A stretch of DNA of 64,000 bases from Azospirillum sp. TSH64 (lineage in GTDB: Bacteria; Pseudomonadota; Alphaproteobacteria; Azospirillales; Azospirillaceae): NCBI RefSeq assembly GCF_003116035.1, contig NZ_LGQW01000015.1:206218-270217 (forward strand). The letters run 5' to 3'. A model generated the notes under the pieces. The model ran no database searches. It was not told the origin of the DNA and was given only the letters and a program-made list of their open reading frames with translations. Each line of letters opens with the position of its first letter. Within the stretch, counting starts at the first letter, position 1. Both the position numbers and the translations under genes were made by a program. Shown in pieces: positions 32,639 through 41,297 of this stretch.

Positions 32639-33778
32639 TCAGTCCTCGCCGGGGTCGGTGGCGCCCGGATTGATCGCGCGGTGGCCGACCACGGTCAGGC
32701 CGTAGCCCTCCAGCCCGATGATCGGCTTCTTGCGGTTGGAGATCAGGGTCATCTTGCGCACGCCCAGATCCAGCAGGATCTGCGCGCCGATGCCGTAGTC
32801 GCGCAGTTCCGGAACGCTGCCGGCCTGACCCTCCAGCCGCGCCTTCAGCACGGTGGAAAGGCCGTTCGGGTTCGGCTCGCGCAGCAGCACGACGACGCCG
32901 CGGCCCTCCTTGGCGATCAGCTCCATCGAGGCGTGCAGGTCGTTGTCGCGGCCGGAGTTGCGGTCGCCCAGCACGTCGTCCAGCACCGACTGGGCATGCA
33001 TGCGCACCAGCACCGGCTCGTCGCCGGAGATGTCGCCGCGGACCAGCGCGATGTGCTCGGCATACTGGATCTTGTTGATGTAGACGTAGGACTGGAAGCG
33101 CCCGCCATAGCGGCTGTCGAGATTGCCGGCCAGAACCTGCTCGACGATGGTCTCGGTGCGGCGGCGGTAGGCGATCAGGTCGGCGATGGTGCCGACCTTC
33201 AGCCCGTGGAACTGGGCGAACTGCACCAGATCGGGCAGGCGTGCCATGGTGCCGTCGTCGTTCATGATCTCGCAGATCACCGCGGACGAGGAATGGCCGG
33301 ACAGCCGGGCGATGTCGACCGAGGCCTCGGTATGGCCGGCGCGGACCAGCACGCCGCCGTCACGCGCCAGCAGCGGGAAGATGTGGCCGGGGGTGGCGAG
33401 ATCGTGCGGGCCGGACGCCGGGTCGATGGCGACGGCGATGGTGCGGGCACGGTCGGCGGCGGAGATGCCGGTGGTCACGCCTTCGCGCGCCTCGATGGAG
33501 ACGGTGAAGGCGGTCTGGTGGCGGGACGCGTTCTGCTGCGCCATCAGCGGCAGGCGCAGCCGTTCGATGTTCGGCCGGTCCATGGTCAGGCAGATCAGGC
33601 CGCGCCCGTGCTTGGCCATGAAGTTCACCGCGTCCGGCGTGGCGCAGGAGGCGGGGATCACCAGATCGCCCTCGTTCTCCCGGTCCTCGTCGTCGACCAG
33701 GATGAACATCCTGCCCTGACGCGCCTCTTCGATGATCTCTTCGGCCGTCGACAGGTAGTGGTGAAACTCGGACGTCAT
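32639..33778 (-). CDS. ribB: 3,4-dihydroxy-2-butanone 4-phosphate synthase with degenerate GTP cyclohydrolase II domain
   Basis: A 379-residue bifunctional-architecture protein. The N-terminal DHBP synthase domain is intact (LVDDEDRENEGDLVIPA, GHTEASVDIARLSG). The C-terminal GCH II-like domain (from ~residue 210) has VRMHAQSVLDDVLG where an active enzyme has VH(S/C)ECLTGDVF...CDC. The three zinc-binding Cys are absent, so GTP cyclohydrolase activity is unlikely. Such RibB proteins occur in alphaproteobacteria with a separate ribA. Its ATG overlaps the ribE stop by 3 bp. Confidence 0.93.
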   Translation of the reverse strand: MTSEFHHYLSTAEEIIEEARQGRMFILVDDEDRENEGDLVIPASCATPDAVNFMAKHGRGLICLTMDRPNIERLRLPLMAQQNASRHQTAFTVSIEAREGVTTGISAADRARTIAVAIDPASGPHDLATPGHIFPLLARDGGVLVRAGHTEASVDIARLSGHSSSAVICEIMNDDGTMARLPDLVQFAQFHGLKVGTIADLIAYRRRTETIVEQVLAGNLDSRYGGRFQSYVYINKIQYAEHIALVRGDISGDEPVLVRMHAQSVLDDVLGDRNSGRDNDLHASMELIAKEGRGVVVLLREPNPNGLSTVLKARLEGQAGSVPELRDYGIGAQILLDLGVRKMTLISNRKKPIIGLEGYGLTVVGHRAINPGATDPGED

Positions 33779-34362
33779 TCCTGCCCCGCGAGCCGGGCGA
33801 CATAGCGCGCCAGCATATCGATTTCGAGATTGACCGCATCGCCCTCCGTCAGCCCGCCGAAGGTGGTGGCGGTCTGAGTGTGGGGGATGATGTTGACGCC
33901 GAAGCGGTTGCCTTCGACCTCGTTGACGGTCAGCGACACGCCGTCGATGGCGACCGAGCCCTTGGGCGCGATGTATTTGGCGAGGGTGGCCGGCGCCTCG
34001 AAGGTCAGGCGCAGCGATTCGCCTTCGGGGCGGATCGACAGCAGCCGGCCGACCCCGTCGACATGGCCGGACACGATGTGGCCGCCCAGCTCGTCGCCGA
34101 CCTTGAGCGCGCGCTCCAGGTTGATGCGCGTGCCGGCTTCCCAGCCGCCGAGCGTCGTCTTCGACAGGGTTTCCCCCGAAGCCTGGATGACGTAGGTCCC
34201 CGGTCCCTTTTCGATGACCGTCAGACAGACGCCGTTGTGGGCGATGGACGCCCCGATCGCGATCGTCTCCGTGTCGAAGGCGGTCTCGATGGTGAACCGG
34301 GTGTCGCCCTGCCGCTCCACGGCCCGGACGCGCCCGACATCGGTGATGATTCCGGTGAACAT
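33775..34362 (-). CDS. ribE: Riboflavin synthase, alpha subunit type
   Basis: A 195-residue enzyme that dismutates two lumazines to riboflavin. Two similar lumazine-binding halves are present: FTGIITDVGRV ... GVCLTVIEKG, and LGGHIVSGHVDGVG ... GVSLTVNEVEGN. The start at 34362 gives the universal MFTGII N-terminus. It ends overlapping the ribBA start (ATGA-type coupling). Confidence 0.96.
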   Translation of the reverse strand: MFTGIITDVGRVRAVERQGDTRFTIETAFDTETIAIGASIAHNGVCLTVIEKGPGTYVIQASGETLSKTTLGGWEAGTRINLERALKVGDELGGHIVSGHVDGVGRLLSIRPEGESLRLTFEAPATLAKYIAPKGSVAIDGVSLTVNEVEGNRFGVNIIPHTQTATTFGGLTEGDAVNLEIDMLARYVARLAGQE

Positions 34363-34440
34363 GCGGGGGAATTTAGCAGGTTTCGCGGCCAGGGGAAGCG
34401 GGCGCGACACCGCAAGCGGCGCAACGGTCTGTTGCGCGGG

Positions 34441-35583
34441 CTAGACCGACGCTTTGGGGCCGATCCGGCGACAGCTTTCGGCCAGATCGGCGCCGGCGCT
34501 GCGGACGGCGGTGCGTTCGAAGCGCGCCATCGCGGCCAACGCCTCGACTCCGAAGCCGGCGACCGCCGGCAACCCGTCGCCGCCGATCAGCGAGGCGGCG
34601 CGGAACCACTCCAGCCGGTCGACCAGACCGGCGCCGAGCAGGGCGGCGGCCATCGACGCTCCGCCTTCCACCAGCACGCGGGTGATGCCGCGGGCGGCGA
34701 GGGCGGTCATCGCGGCTGCGGGATCGACACGGCCGTCGGGCCCGGCGGCGACCGGGATCGGCTCGATGCCGAGGGCAGCCAGAGCCTCCGCACGCGCGGG
34801 GTCGGGGGTGGGGCCGGTGACGACCCAGGTCGGAATGCGGCGAGCGCCGGTGGCGAGCTTCGCCGTCGGCGGCAGGCGCAGGCCGCTGTCCACCACAACC
34901 CGCACCGGGCTGCGGTCTTCCAGGCCGGGCAGGCGGCAGGTCAATTCGGGGTCGTCGGCCAGCGCGGTGCCGATGCCGACCAGGATGGCGTCATGGCTGG
35001 CGCGCAGCCGGTGGCCCCAGGCGCGCGCCGTCGGGCCGGTGATCCACTGCGACTCGCCGGTGGCGGTGGCGATGCGGCCGTCCAGCGTACTGGCGACTTT
35101 CAGCGTGACCAGCGGGCGGCCCAGCGTGATGCGGTTGAAGAAGCCCTCGTTGAGTGCCAGCGCATCGGCCTCGCAGACGCCCGTCGTGACCGCGATGCCG
35201 GCATCGCGCAGCCGGGCCAAGCCGCCGCCGGCAACCCGTGGGTCGGGGTCCTGGCAGGCGACGACGACACGCGCCACCTTCGCCTCGACCAGCGCCAGGG
35301 CGCAGGGCGGCGTCTTGCCATAATGGTTGCAGGGTTCCAGCGTGACGTAGGCGGTGGCGCCCTCCGCTCCGCCGGAAAAAGCGCGGGCTCGGTCCAGCGC
35401 CTGGGTCTCGGCATGGGGGCGGCCGCCGGGCTGGGTCCAGCCGCGGCCGATCACGGCGCCGTCGCGGACCAGCACGCAGCCGACCGCGGGATTGGGCCAG
35501 GTCCGCCCCAGCCCGCGCGCCGCGAGCGACAGGGCGGCGCGCATGTGGCGCAGGTCGGTGTCCGTATCGGAAGGAATGGGCAC
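34441..35583 (-). CDS. ribD: Riboflavin biosynthesis deaminase/reductase RibD
   Basis: A 380-residue bifunctional enzyme. The N-terminal zinc deaminase domain has RPHAETQAL (His-Ala-Glu) and PCNHYGKTPPC; the C-terminal reductase domain has TLDGRIATATGESQWIT and RVLVEGGASMAAALL. It catalyses the second and third steps of riboflavin synthesis. It is the first gene of the leftward cluster ribD-ribE-ribBA-ribH-nusB-thiL. No FMN riboswitch was recognised upstream, where bamE sits only 26 bp away on the same strand. Confidence 0.96.
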   Translation of the reverse strand: MPIPSDTDTDLRHMRAALSLAARGLGRTWPNPAVGCVLVRDGAVIGRGWTQPGGRPHAETQALDRARAFSGGAEGATAYVTLEPCNHYGKTPPCALALVEAKVARVVVACQDPDPRVAGGGLARLRDAGIAVTTGVCEADALALNEGFFNRITLGRPLVTLKVASTLDGRIATATGESQWITGPTARAWGHRLRASHDAILVGIGTALADDPELTCRLPGLEDRSPVRVVVDSGLRLPPTAKLATGARRIPTWVVTGPTPDPARAEALAALGIEPIPVAAGPDGRVDPAAAMTALAARGITRVLVEGGASMAAALLGAGLVDRLEWFRAASLIGGDGLPAVAGFGVEALAAMARFERTAVRSAGADLAESCRRIGPKASV

Positions 35584-35609
35584 GGCGGGCCGGGCTATCG
35601 GCCGGCCGA

Positions 35610-36104
35610 TCAGCTGCCGGGGCCCTTGCCCTTGGTATCCTTGGCGGAGAAGCGGCCGACGTTGCCCATCATCTGTTCCAGGAAGCCCATCTCGCGGCCG
35701 GCGGTGGGGGTCGTGCGCTCCACCAGATCGATGTCCTGGCCGTTCGACTTGTCGAGCGTCTTGATCTCGCGCAGGACGCCGTTGTCGTCGAAATGGGCGA
35801 CGACGACGCGGCGCTCCGTCACTTCCGGCTCGAAGAAGGCGGTCTTCTCAGTCTTCTGCCCGATATAGTACCAGACGTTCGGATCGAAGGTGCCGACCGA
35901 GGTCGGCGTGCCCAGCACCGCAGCGACGTCGTCGCGCCGGCTCTGGCCCGGTTGCAGTTCCGCCACCAGCTGCGGGTCCGTCAGGTTGCCGCGGGTGGCG
36001 AGGGTGGGCGAGCAGCCGGTCGCGGCGAGGCCGGCGAGCAGGATGCTGCCCAGCAGGGCGGTGCGAATGACGGCGCGGGGGGCGGAAAAGTTCGATCTGG
36101 TCAT
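35610..36104 (-). CDS. bamE: Outer-membrane assembly lipoprotein BamE (SmpA/OmlA)
   Basis: A 164-residue lipoprotein with a signal peptide ending in LAATGC (lipidated Cys). The BamE fold is in LQPGQSRRDDVAAVLGTPT and WYYIGQKTEKTAFFEPEV. It is a member of the BAM complex that inserts outer-membrane beta-barrel proteins. The C-terminal tail is Gly/Lys-rich. It is divergent from the cytochrome bc1 chaperone gene and lies upstream of ribD on the same strand. Confidence 0.93.
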   Translation of the reverse strand: MTRSNFSAPRAVIRTALLGSILLAGLAATGCSPTLATRGNLTDPQLVAELQPGQSRRDDVAAVLGTPTSVGTFDPNVWYYIGQKTEKTAFFEPEVTERRVVVAHFDDNGVLREIKTLDKSNGQDIDLVERTTPTAGREMGFLEQMMGNVGRFSAKDTKGKGPGS

Positions 36105-36236
36105 GGTGCTCGGGCTATGATGGAGCCGGCGGGGCAGCGAGGCCGTTCACGGCTGTGGACAGTCTCCGGGCGGGACAATCGCACCGGCTGCTTCGCCCTG
36201 TCAACGAGACTCCGAGTCGGGGAAGGGTTGCCGTTC

Positions 36237-36818
36237 GTGTCAGGAAGCTTTATCGGCCGTTTGCTGGGCCCGCTGTTGGGTGGTGTGGGGGGCGGAGACC
36301 GCGCCCGCACCGCCGCCGCGGTGGGCGGTCTGTTCACCGCCATCGTCGGGCAGGCCCGCGAACCCGGCTTCTACAGCGCGCTTTCCGTGCCCGACAGCCT
36401 GGACGGGCGGTTCGAGATGGTGGCGCTGCACATGCTGCTGGTGATGCGCCGGCTGAAGGGTCAGGGGCCGGAGGCGGGCAAACTGTCGCAGCGCCTCTAT
36501 GAGACGATGGTCGACGATTTCGAGAAGTCGCTGCTGGAGATGGGGGCCGGCGACAGTGGCATCGCCCGGCGCGTGAAGACGATGGCGCGCGGGATGGCCG
36601 GGCGGATCCGCGCCTATGACGAGGCGCTGGCCGACTCCGACGGCCGCCGGCTGGAGGTGGCGCTGGACAACAACCTCTACGGCACGGTCGATCCGGTGCC
36701 GGACGGGGCGCTGGCGGCGATGGCCGCCTATGTCCGCAGCTGTGCCGCGACGCTCGACGCCCAGCCGCTGGAGTCGCTGTTGCAGGGCGAGATCCGCTTC
36801 GCACCGGTGCCGGCCTGA
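36237..36818 (+). CDS. Ubiquinol-cytochrome c chaperone family protein (CBP3-like)
   Basis: A 193-residue protein that matches the family assisting cytochrome bc1 assembly: FYSALSVPDSLDGRFEMVAL, HMLLVMRRLKGQGPEAGKLS, and LYETMVDDFEKSLLEMGAGD. The GTG at 36237 is chosen, with ggggaaggg upstream; TTG 36228 is too close to that site. The neighbourhood (bamE, this gene, yceD, rpmF) is conserved in alphaproteobacteria. Confidence 0.9.
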   Translation: MSGSFIGRLLGPLLGGVGGGDRARTAAAVGGLFTAIVGQAREPGFYSALSVPDSLDGRFEMVALHMLLVMRRLKGQGPEAGKLSQRLYETMVDDFEKSLLEMGAGDSGIARRVKTMARGMAGRIRAYDEALADSDGRRLEVALDNNLYGTVDPVPDGALAAMAAYVRSCAATLDAQPLESLLQGEIRFAPVPA

Positions 36819-36965
36819 CCGCTTCGCTATATATGTAGAGTGTCGCCGATGCCTGCCGCCGTGTCTGGGGGCTTGCCTTTCCAGGCCGCGGGTTGCATGT
36901 GACTCGGGACTTGCCGGGCGTTCGCCGCGCCGGCCGTTTTGGTTTTCGATCGGAAAGTCTTTGCC

Positions 36966-37553
36966 ATGAGCCCTGCCAACGGCGCCCTGCCGGCCCCGGA
37001 ATTCTCGCGCGTCGTCAATGCCGACACGGTGCGTCGTGCCGAGGTGAGCGAAACCATCGAAGCGACGGAGACGGAGCGCCGCGCGCTCGCCGAACGGCTG
37101 GAGCTGGAGGCGATCGGCAGCCTGACCGCCACGGTGAGGCTGCGCGCCGTGCGTGGCGGCCAGATGATCCGGGTCTCCGGACAGCTGGAGGCCGACGTGG
37201 TCCAGACCTGCGTCGTGACGCTGGAGCCGGTGCCGGCCCATGTCAGCGAACGCTTCGAGGCGCTGTTCGCCCCGGAGTCGATGATCGAGGATCCGGGGCT
37301 GGAGATCGATTTCGACGCCTCCCTGTCGGACGAGGACGTTCCCGAGCCGATGGAGAACAACCGAATCGACATCGGCGAACTGACGGCGCAGCACCTGTCG
37401 CTGGGGCTCGACCCCTATCCGCATGCCGAAGGCGTGGATTTCGAGGGGTATCGCGAGCATGAGGACGGCGAGACGACCGAGGACGAGGCCGCCGAGGAGC
37501 CTGAAAAACCCAATCCCTTCGCCGTCCTGCAGAAGTTGAAGCCGGGGAACTGA
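36966..37553 (+). CDS. yceD: YceD/DUF177 family protein
   Basis: A 195-residue protein upstream of rpmF in the standard order. It has the DUF177 features: QLEADVVQTCVVTLEPVPAH (one Cys), DIGELTAQHLSLGLDPYPHA, and the end NPFAVLQKLK. In other bacteria yceD homologues influence rRNA accumulation. It is acidic. The start at 36966 lies after ggaaagtctttgcc. Confidence 0.92.
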   Translation: MSPANGALPAPEFSRVVNADTVRRAEVSETIEATETERRALAERLELEAIGSLTATVRLRAVRGGQMIRVSGQLEADVVQTCVVTLEPVPAHVSERFEALFAPESMIEDPGLEIDFDASLSDEDVPEPMENNRIDIGELTAQHLSLGLDPYPHAEGVDFEGYREHEDGETTEDEAAEEPEKPNPFAVLQKLKPGN

Positions 37554-37743
37554 TCCGGCTGTTGCTTTCCCCGCCGCGTCTTGTATAAGGGCCGGCACTT
37601 CCACCCCCACCAATGAGCGGCCCGGGGTTGCGGAATGGGGGTTGTTCGGGCTTGCCCTTTTGGGGCATTTGCCTTATTGAATGCCGCTCGCGCTGGGCGG
37701 CCCCTGTTCGGGCCGCCCTTTCCAATGAAGAGAGTTTACGGTC

Positions 37744-37932
37744 ATGGCTGTTCCGAAGAAGAAGACCTCCAAGTCGCGGCGCAACATGCGTCGTTCGCAC
37801 CACGCTCTGCCCACCTCGGCCTACAACGAGTGCCCGAACTGCGGCGAGCTGAAGCGTCCGCACCACGTCTGCGGGTCTTGCGGCCATTACGACCAGCGTG
37901 AAGTGGTTCAGAGCGGCACCGCGGCCGCTTGA
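37744..37932 (+). CDS. rpmF: 50S ribosomal protein L32
   Basis: A 62-residue basic ribosomal protein: [20 protein letters not shown], then a zinc-binding-like CPNCGE ... CGSCGHY. All four Cys are present, so this is the zinc-binding (C+) form. It lies between yceD and plsX, as in many bacteria. Confidence 0.97.
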   Translation: MAVPKKKTSKSRRNMRRSHHALPTSAYNECPNCGELKRPHHVCGSCGHYDQREVVQSGTAAA

Positions 37933-38014
37933 TCCGCATCGCGTTGTCTGAGGTCCCGTTGATCGGGGGCGCCCGTCGCCCCTGCCGGGGTCCAAGCCGG
38001 GGAGCCTGTTCGCG

Positions 38015-39067
38015 GTGAGCCAGCGCCTGACCATCGCCCTGGATGCCATGGGTGGCGATCACGGTCCCGACATGGTCATTGCCGGGGCGGACATCGCGCG
38101 GGAACGCCATCCCGACGTGCGTTTTCTGCTGTATGGCGACCAGCAGCGGCTTGAGCCGCTGCTGAACCAGCGGCCTGCGTTGAAGGCAGTGGCGGAAATC
38201 CGCCACACCGCCGACTTCGTGGCCGGGGACGCCAAGCCTGCGGTTGCGCTGCGTGCGGGTCGCCAGTCCAGCATGCGGCTTGCCATCGACGCCGTCGCGG
38301 CGGGCGAGGCGGCCTGCGTGGTGTCGGCCGGCAACACCGGCGCCCTGATGGCGATGGCCAAGTTCGTGCTGAAGACGCTGCCGGGCATCGACCGGCCGGC
38401 GATGGCCTCCTTCTTCCCGACGCAGCGGGGCGAGAGCGTCATGCTGGATCTCGGCGCCAACGCCGAGTGCCAGCCTGAAAACCTCGTCCAGTTCGCCGTG
38501 ATGGGGGCCGTCTTCGCACGTGCCATCCTGGGCCTGCCGCAGCCGTCGATCGGCGTGCTGAACATCGGCTCGGAGGACATGAAGGGCAACGAAGTGGTGC
38601 GTGCCGCGGCGGCCAGCCTGCGCGACATGCCGCTTCCCGGCCGCTTCCATGGCTTCGTCGAAGGCACCGACATCGGGCTGGGCACGGTGGACGTCATCGT
38701 CACCGACGGCTTCACCGGCAATGTCGCGCTGAAGACGGCGGAGGGGACGGCGAAGCTGTTCTCCGAATTCCTGCGCCGCACCTTCGCGACGTCCTTCCTG
38801 GCACGGATCGGTTATCTGCTGGCCCGCGGCGCCTTCAAGCGCTTCCGCGAGCGGATCGACCCGCGCCGCTACAACGGCGCGATGTTCCTCGGCCTGCGCG
38901 GCGTCTGCGTGAAGAGCCATGGCGGCACCGACGCTGTCGGCTTCGCCAATGCCGTCGCGGTCGCCATCAACCTGGCGACGCACGGCTTCAACGAACGCAT
39001 CAAGGAAGAGATGGGACGTATAGCCGACGCGACCCCTCTTCCCGACACGAAGGCGGCGGCGGGCTGA
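38015..39067 (+). CDS. plsX: Phosphate acyltransferase PlsX
   Basis: A 350-residue enzyme making acyl-phosphate from acyl-ACP for phospholipid synthesis. Motifs are IALDAMGGDHGPDM, SAGNTGALMAMAKF, LDLGANAECQPENLVQFA and GFTGNVALKTAEG. GTG 38015 starts the standard N-terminus SQRLTIALDAMGG. It is followed after 3 bp by fabH. Confidence 0.96.
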   Translation: MSQRLTIALDAMGGDHGPDMVIAGADIARERHPDVRFLLYGDQQRLEPLLNQRPALKAVAEIRHTADFVAGDAKPAVALRAGRQSSMRLAIDAVAAGEAACVVSAGNTGALMAMAKFVLKTLPGIDRPAMASFFPTQRGESVMLDLGANAECQPENLVQFAVMGAVFARAILGLPQPSIGVLNIGSEDMKGNEVVRAAAASLRDMPLPGRFHGFVEGTDIGLGTVDVIVTDGFTGNVALKTAEGTAKLFSEFLRRTFATSFLARIGYLLARGAFKRFRERIDPRRYNGAMFLGLRGVCVKSHGGTDAVGFANAVAVAINLATHGFNERIKEEMGRIADATPLPDTKAAAG

Positions 39068-39070
39068 ACA

Positions 39071-40042
39071 ATGGTCATGCGTTCCCGAGTTCTGGGTTGC
39101 GGCATCTTCCTGCCGTCCAACGTCGTCACCAACCAAGATCTGGAACAGCGGGTCGACACGACGGACGAATGGATCGTCCAGCGCACCGGCATCAAGTCCC
39201 GCCATATCGCCGCCGAGGGGGAGAAGACCTCCGACCTCGCCATCGCCGCGGCGATGCGGGCGCTGGAGCATGCGGGCGTGCCGGGCAGCAGCATCGACTG
39301 CATCATCCTGGCCACCACCACCCCGGACAACACCTTCCCGGCCACGGCGACCAAGGTGCAGGCCGCGCTGGGCGCCGCCGGTTTCGCCATGGACATCCAG
39401 GCGGTCTGTGCCGGCTTCGTCTATGCCATGTCGGTGGCCGACAATTTCCTGCGCAACGGTCAGGCGCGCCGCGCCCTGGTGATCGGGGCGGAGACCTTCT
39501 CCCGCCTGCTGGACTGGAACGACCGCACCACCTGCGTGCTGTTCGGTGACGGCGCCGGCGCCATCGTCATGGAAGCCTACGAGGCCAAGGGCGATTCGAG
39601 CGACCAGGGCGTGCTGTCCACCCATCTTCATTCCGACGGCAACCAGTACGACCTGCTCTATGTCGACGGCGGCGCGTCCTCGACCGGCACCATCGGCCAT
39701 GTCCGCATGCATGGGCAGGAAATCTTCCGGCATGCCGTGTCGAAGCTGTCGGCGGTGGTCGAGGAGGCCCTGGCCGCCAACGGCCTGGAGTCGGCCGACA
39801 TCGATTGGATGGTGCCGCACCAGGCGAATCGCCGCATCATCGACGGGCTGGCCCGCAAGATGAAGCTGTCGCCGGAAAAGGTGGTGCTGACGGTGGACCG
39901 CCACGGCAACACCTCCGCGGCCTCGATCCCGCTGGCCTTGGGCGAAGCGGTGGCGGACGGCCGTATCAAGCGCGGCGACCTGATCCTGATGGAAGCCATC
40001 GGCGGCGGCCTGACCTGGGGTTCGGCGCTGGTCCGCTGGTAA
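39071..40042 (+). CDS. fabH: 3-oxoacyl-ACP synthase III (KAS III)
   Basis: A 323-residue condensing enzyme that starts fatty-acid synthesis from acetyl-CoA and malonyl-ACP. The active-site Cys is in [13 protein letters not shown], His in [11 protein letters not shown], and Asn in [15 protein letters not shown]. The C-terminus [13 protein letters not shown] is standard. ATG 39071 or 39077 can serve. It is co-transcribed with plsX. Confidence 0.97.
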   Translation: MVMRSRVLGCGIFLPSNVVTNQDLEQRVDTTDEWIVQRTGIKSRHIAAEGEKTSDLAIAAAMRALEHAGVPGSSIDCIILATTTPDNTFPATATKVQAALGAAGFAMDIQAVCAGFVYAMSVADNFLRNGQARRALVIGAETFSRLLDWNDRTTCVLFGDGAGAIVMEAYEAKGDSSDQGVLSTHLHSDGNQYDLLYVDGGASSTGTIGHVRMHGQEIFRHAVSKLSAVVEEALAANGLESADIDWMVPHQANRRIIDGLARKMKLSPEKVVLTVDRHGNTSAASIPLALGEAVADGRIKRGDLILMEAIGGGLTWGSALVRW

Positions 40043-40199
40043 GGCACCGGCGTCCTCCGCACATCGCACATCCGTCATGCTGCAATGCACGCCCGGCCGG
40101 GCTTCGGCCGGGCCGTATGGGGCTGCCAAGCTTTTGAATTGACGGACCTTCTTTCGCCGGATTACCGTCTTTGCAACGGTTGCGGGGGGAGGTTTAACA

Positions 40200-40532
40200 A
40201 TGTCGCAAAATACCGTAACGCGCGCCCAACTGAGCGAAGCCGTCTACCAGGAAGTCGGACTTTCGCGCAACGAATCGGCCGATCTGGTCGAAACGGTGCT
40301 GGACGAGATTTCCGATGCCCTGTCCCGGGGGGAGATGGTCAAGATCTCCTCCTTCGGCAGTTTCCAGGTCCGCCAGAAAGGCGAGCGGGTCGGCCGCAAC
40401 CCCAAGACCGGGGAAGAGGTGCCGATTCTGCCGCGTCGTGTTCTGGTGTTCCGTGCCAGCCATGTGCTGAAACACCGGATCAACGAGGTTCAGGAGGGTG
40501 GGGCACCGACGCCTGCGCGGGCGTTGTCCTGA
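40200..40532 (+). CDS. ihfA: Integration host factor subunit alpha
   Basis: A 110-residue HU/IHF DNA-bending protein. It has [47 protein letters not shown], and the beta arm [13 protein letters not shown]. Position before a MerR gene and after fabH is conserved for ihfA. A gggggaggttta site precedes the ATG. IHF may also take part in integrase-mediated recombination at the nearby tRNA-Pro site (inference). Confidence 0.95.
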   Translation: MSQNTVTRAQLSEAVYQEVGLSRNESADLVETVLDEISDALSRGEMVKISSFGSFQVRQKGERVGRNPKTGEEVPILPRRVLVFRASHVLKHRINEVQEGGAPTPARALS

Positions 40533-40649
40533 CGCCGGTCGTTTGCGATGACCTCTCCGCCTTGCCTGTCGCCGTGCCGTGCCTTTCCGCGGAGTGCCGC
40601 CACTGGCCGTTGTCGGATGGCGGCCTGATCGCGCCATGAAATTCGCTCC

Positions 40650-41126
40650 ATGAAATCCGCCACGGCCTATCGCACCATCAGCGAGGTGTCGACCGACCTC
40701 AACGTGCCTCAGCATGTGCTGCGGTTCTGGGAAACGAAGTTCCCCCAGATCCGTCCGCTGAAGCGTGGCGGCGGCCGGCGCTATTACCGGCCGGAGGATG
40801 TCGAACTTCTCCGGCGCATCCAGGCTCTGCTGTATGAGGACCGCTACACCATCAAGGGCGTCCAGCGCCTGCTGAAGGAAGGGCGCATGTCCGACCCGAC
40901 GCCGCCGCTGCCCGAGGATGCCGACGATGGCGGCGGGCCGGTCGATGCGGACGGGTTCGGCGGCGACGTCACCGACGATGACAGGGATGACGACAGGGGC
41001 GGGAGCGTGGATCATCCGCCGCTGTCGGACGCGGTCCGGCACGAGATCACCATGGTCCTGGACGAGCTGAAATCGCTGCAATCGGTGCTGTCCCGCCTGT
41101 CCGAAATTGGGGGCAAAAAAAGCTGA
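40650..41126 (+). CDS. MerR family transcriptional regulator
   Basis: A 158-residue regulator with the winged HTH near the N-terminus ([52 protein letters not shown]). An acidic Asp/Gly linker and a short helical C-terminus follow ([18 protein letters not shown]). No metal-binding Cys are seen. This gene conventionally follows ihfA in proteobacteria; its target is unknown. Confidence 0.92.
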   Translation: MKSATAYRTISEVSTDLNVPQHVLRFWETKFPQIRPLKRGGGRRYYRPEDVELLRRIQALLYEDRYTIKGVQRLLKEGRMSDPTPPLPEDADDGGGPVDADGFGGDVTDDDRDDDRGGSVDHPPLSDAVRHEITMVLDELKSLQSVLSRLSEIGGKKS

Positions 41127-41220
41127 AAAATCATCACGGGAGATGTTGCATCGGCGAAAGCCCGCGGCTATAGTCCCGTTCCCTTCCGGAGCCAAGCCGC
41201 AAGCACTGCGGTGAAGTTGA

Positions 41221-41297
41221 CGGAGCGTAGCGCAGCCTGGTAGCGCATCAGACTGGGGGTCTGGGGGTCGCAGGTTCGAATCCTGTCGCTCCGACCA
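41221..41297 (+). tRNA. tRNA-Pro (anticodon GGG), with CCA encoded
   Basis: A 77-nt cloverleaf. The acceptor stem is CGGAGCG / CGCTCCG, the D arm GCGC...GCGC, the anticodon stem TCAGA/TCTGG with loop CTGGGGG (anticodon GGG), the T arm GCAGG-TTCGAAT-CCTGT, then ACCA. It lies right after the ihfA-merR block. The integrase gene on the other strand ends inside it, marking it as the attachment gene of the element to the right. Confidence 0.96.
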
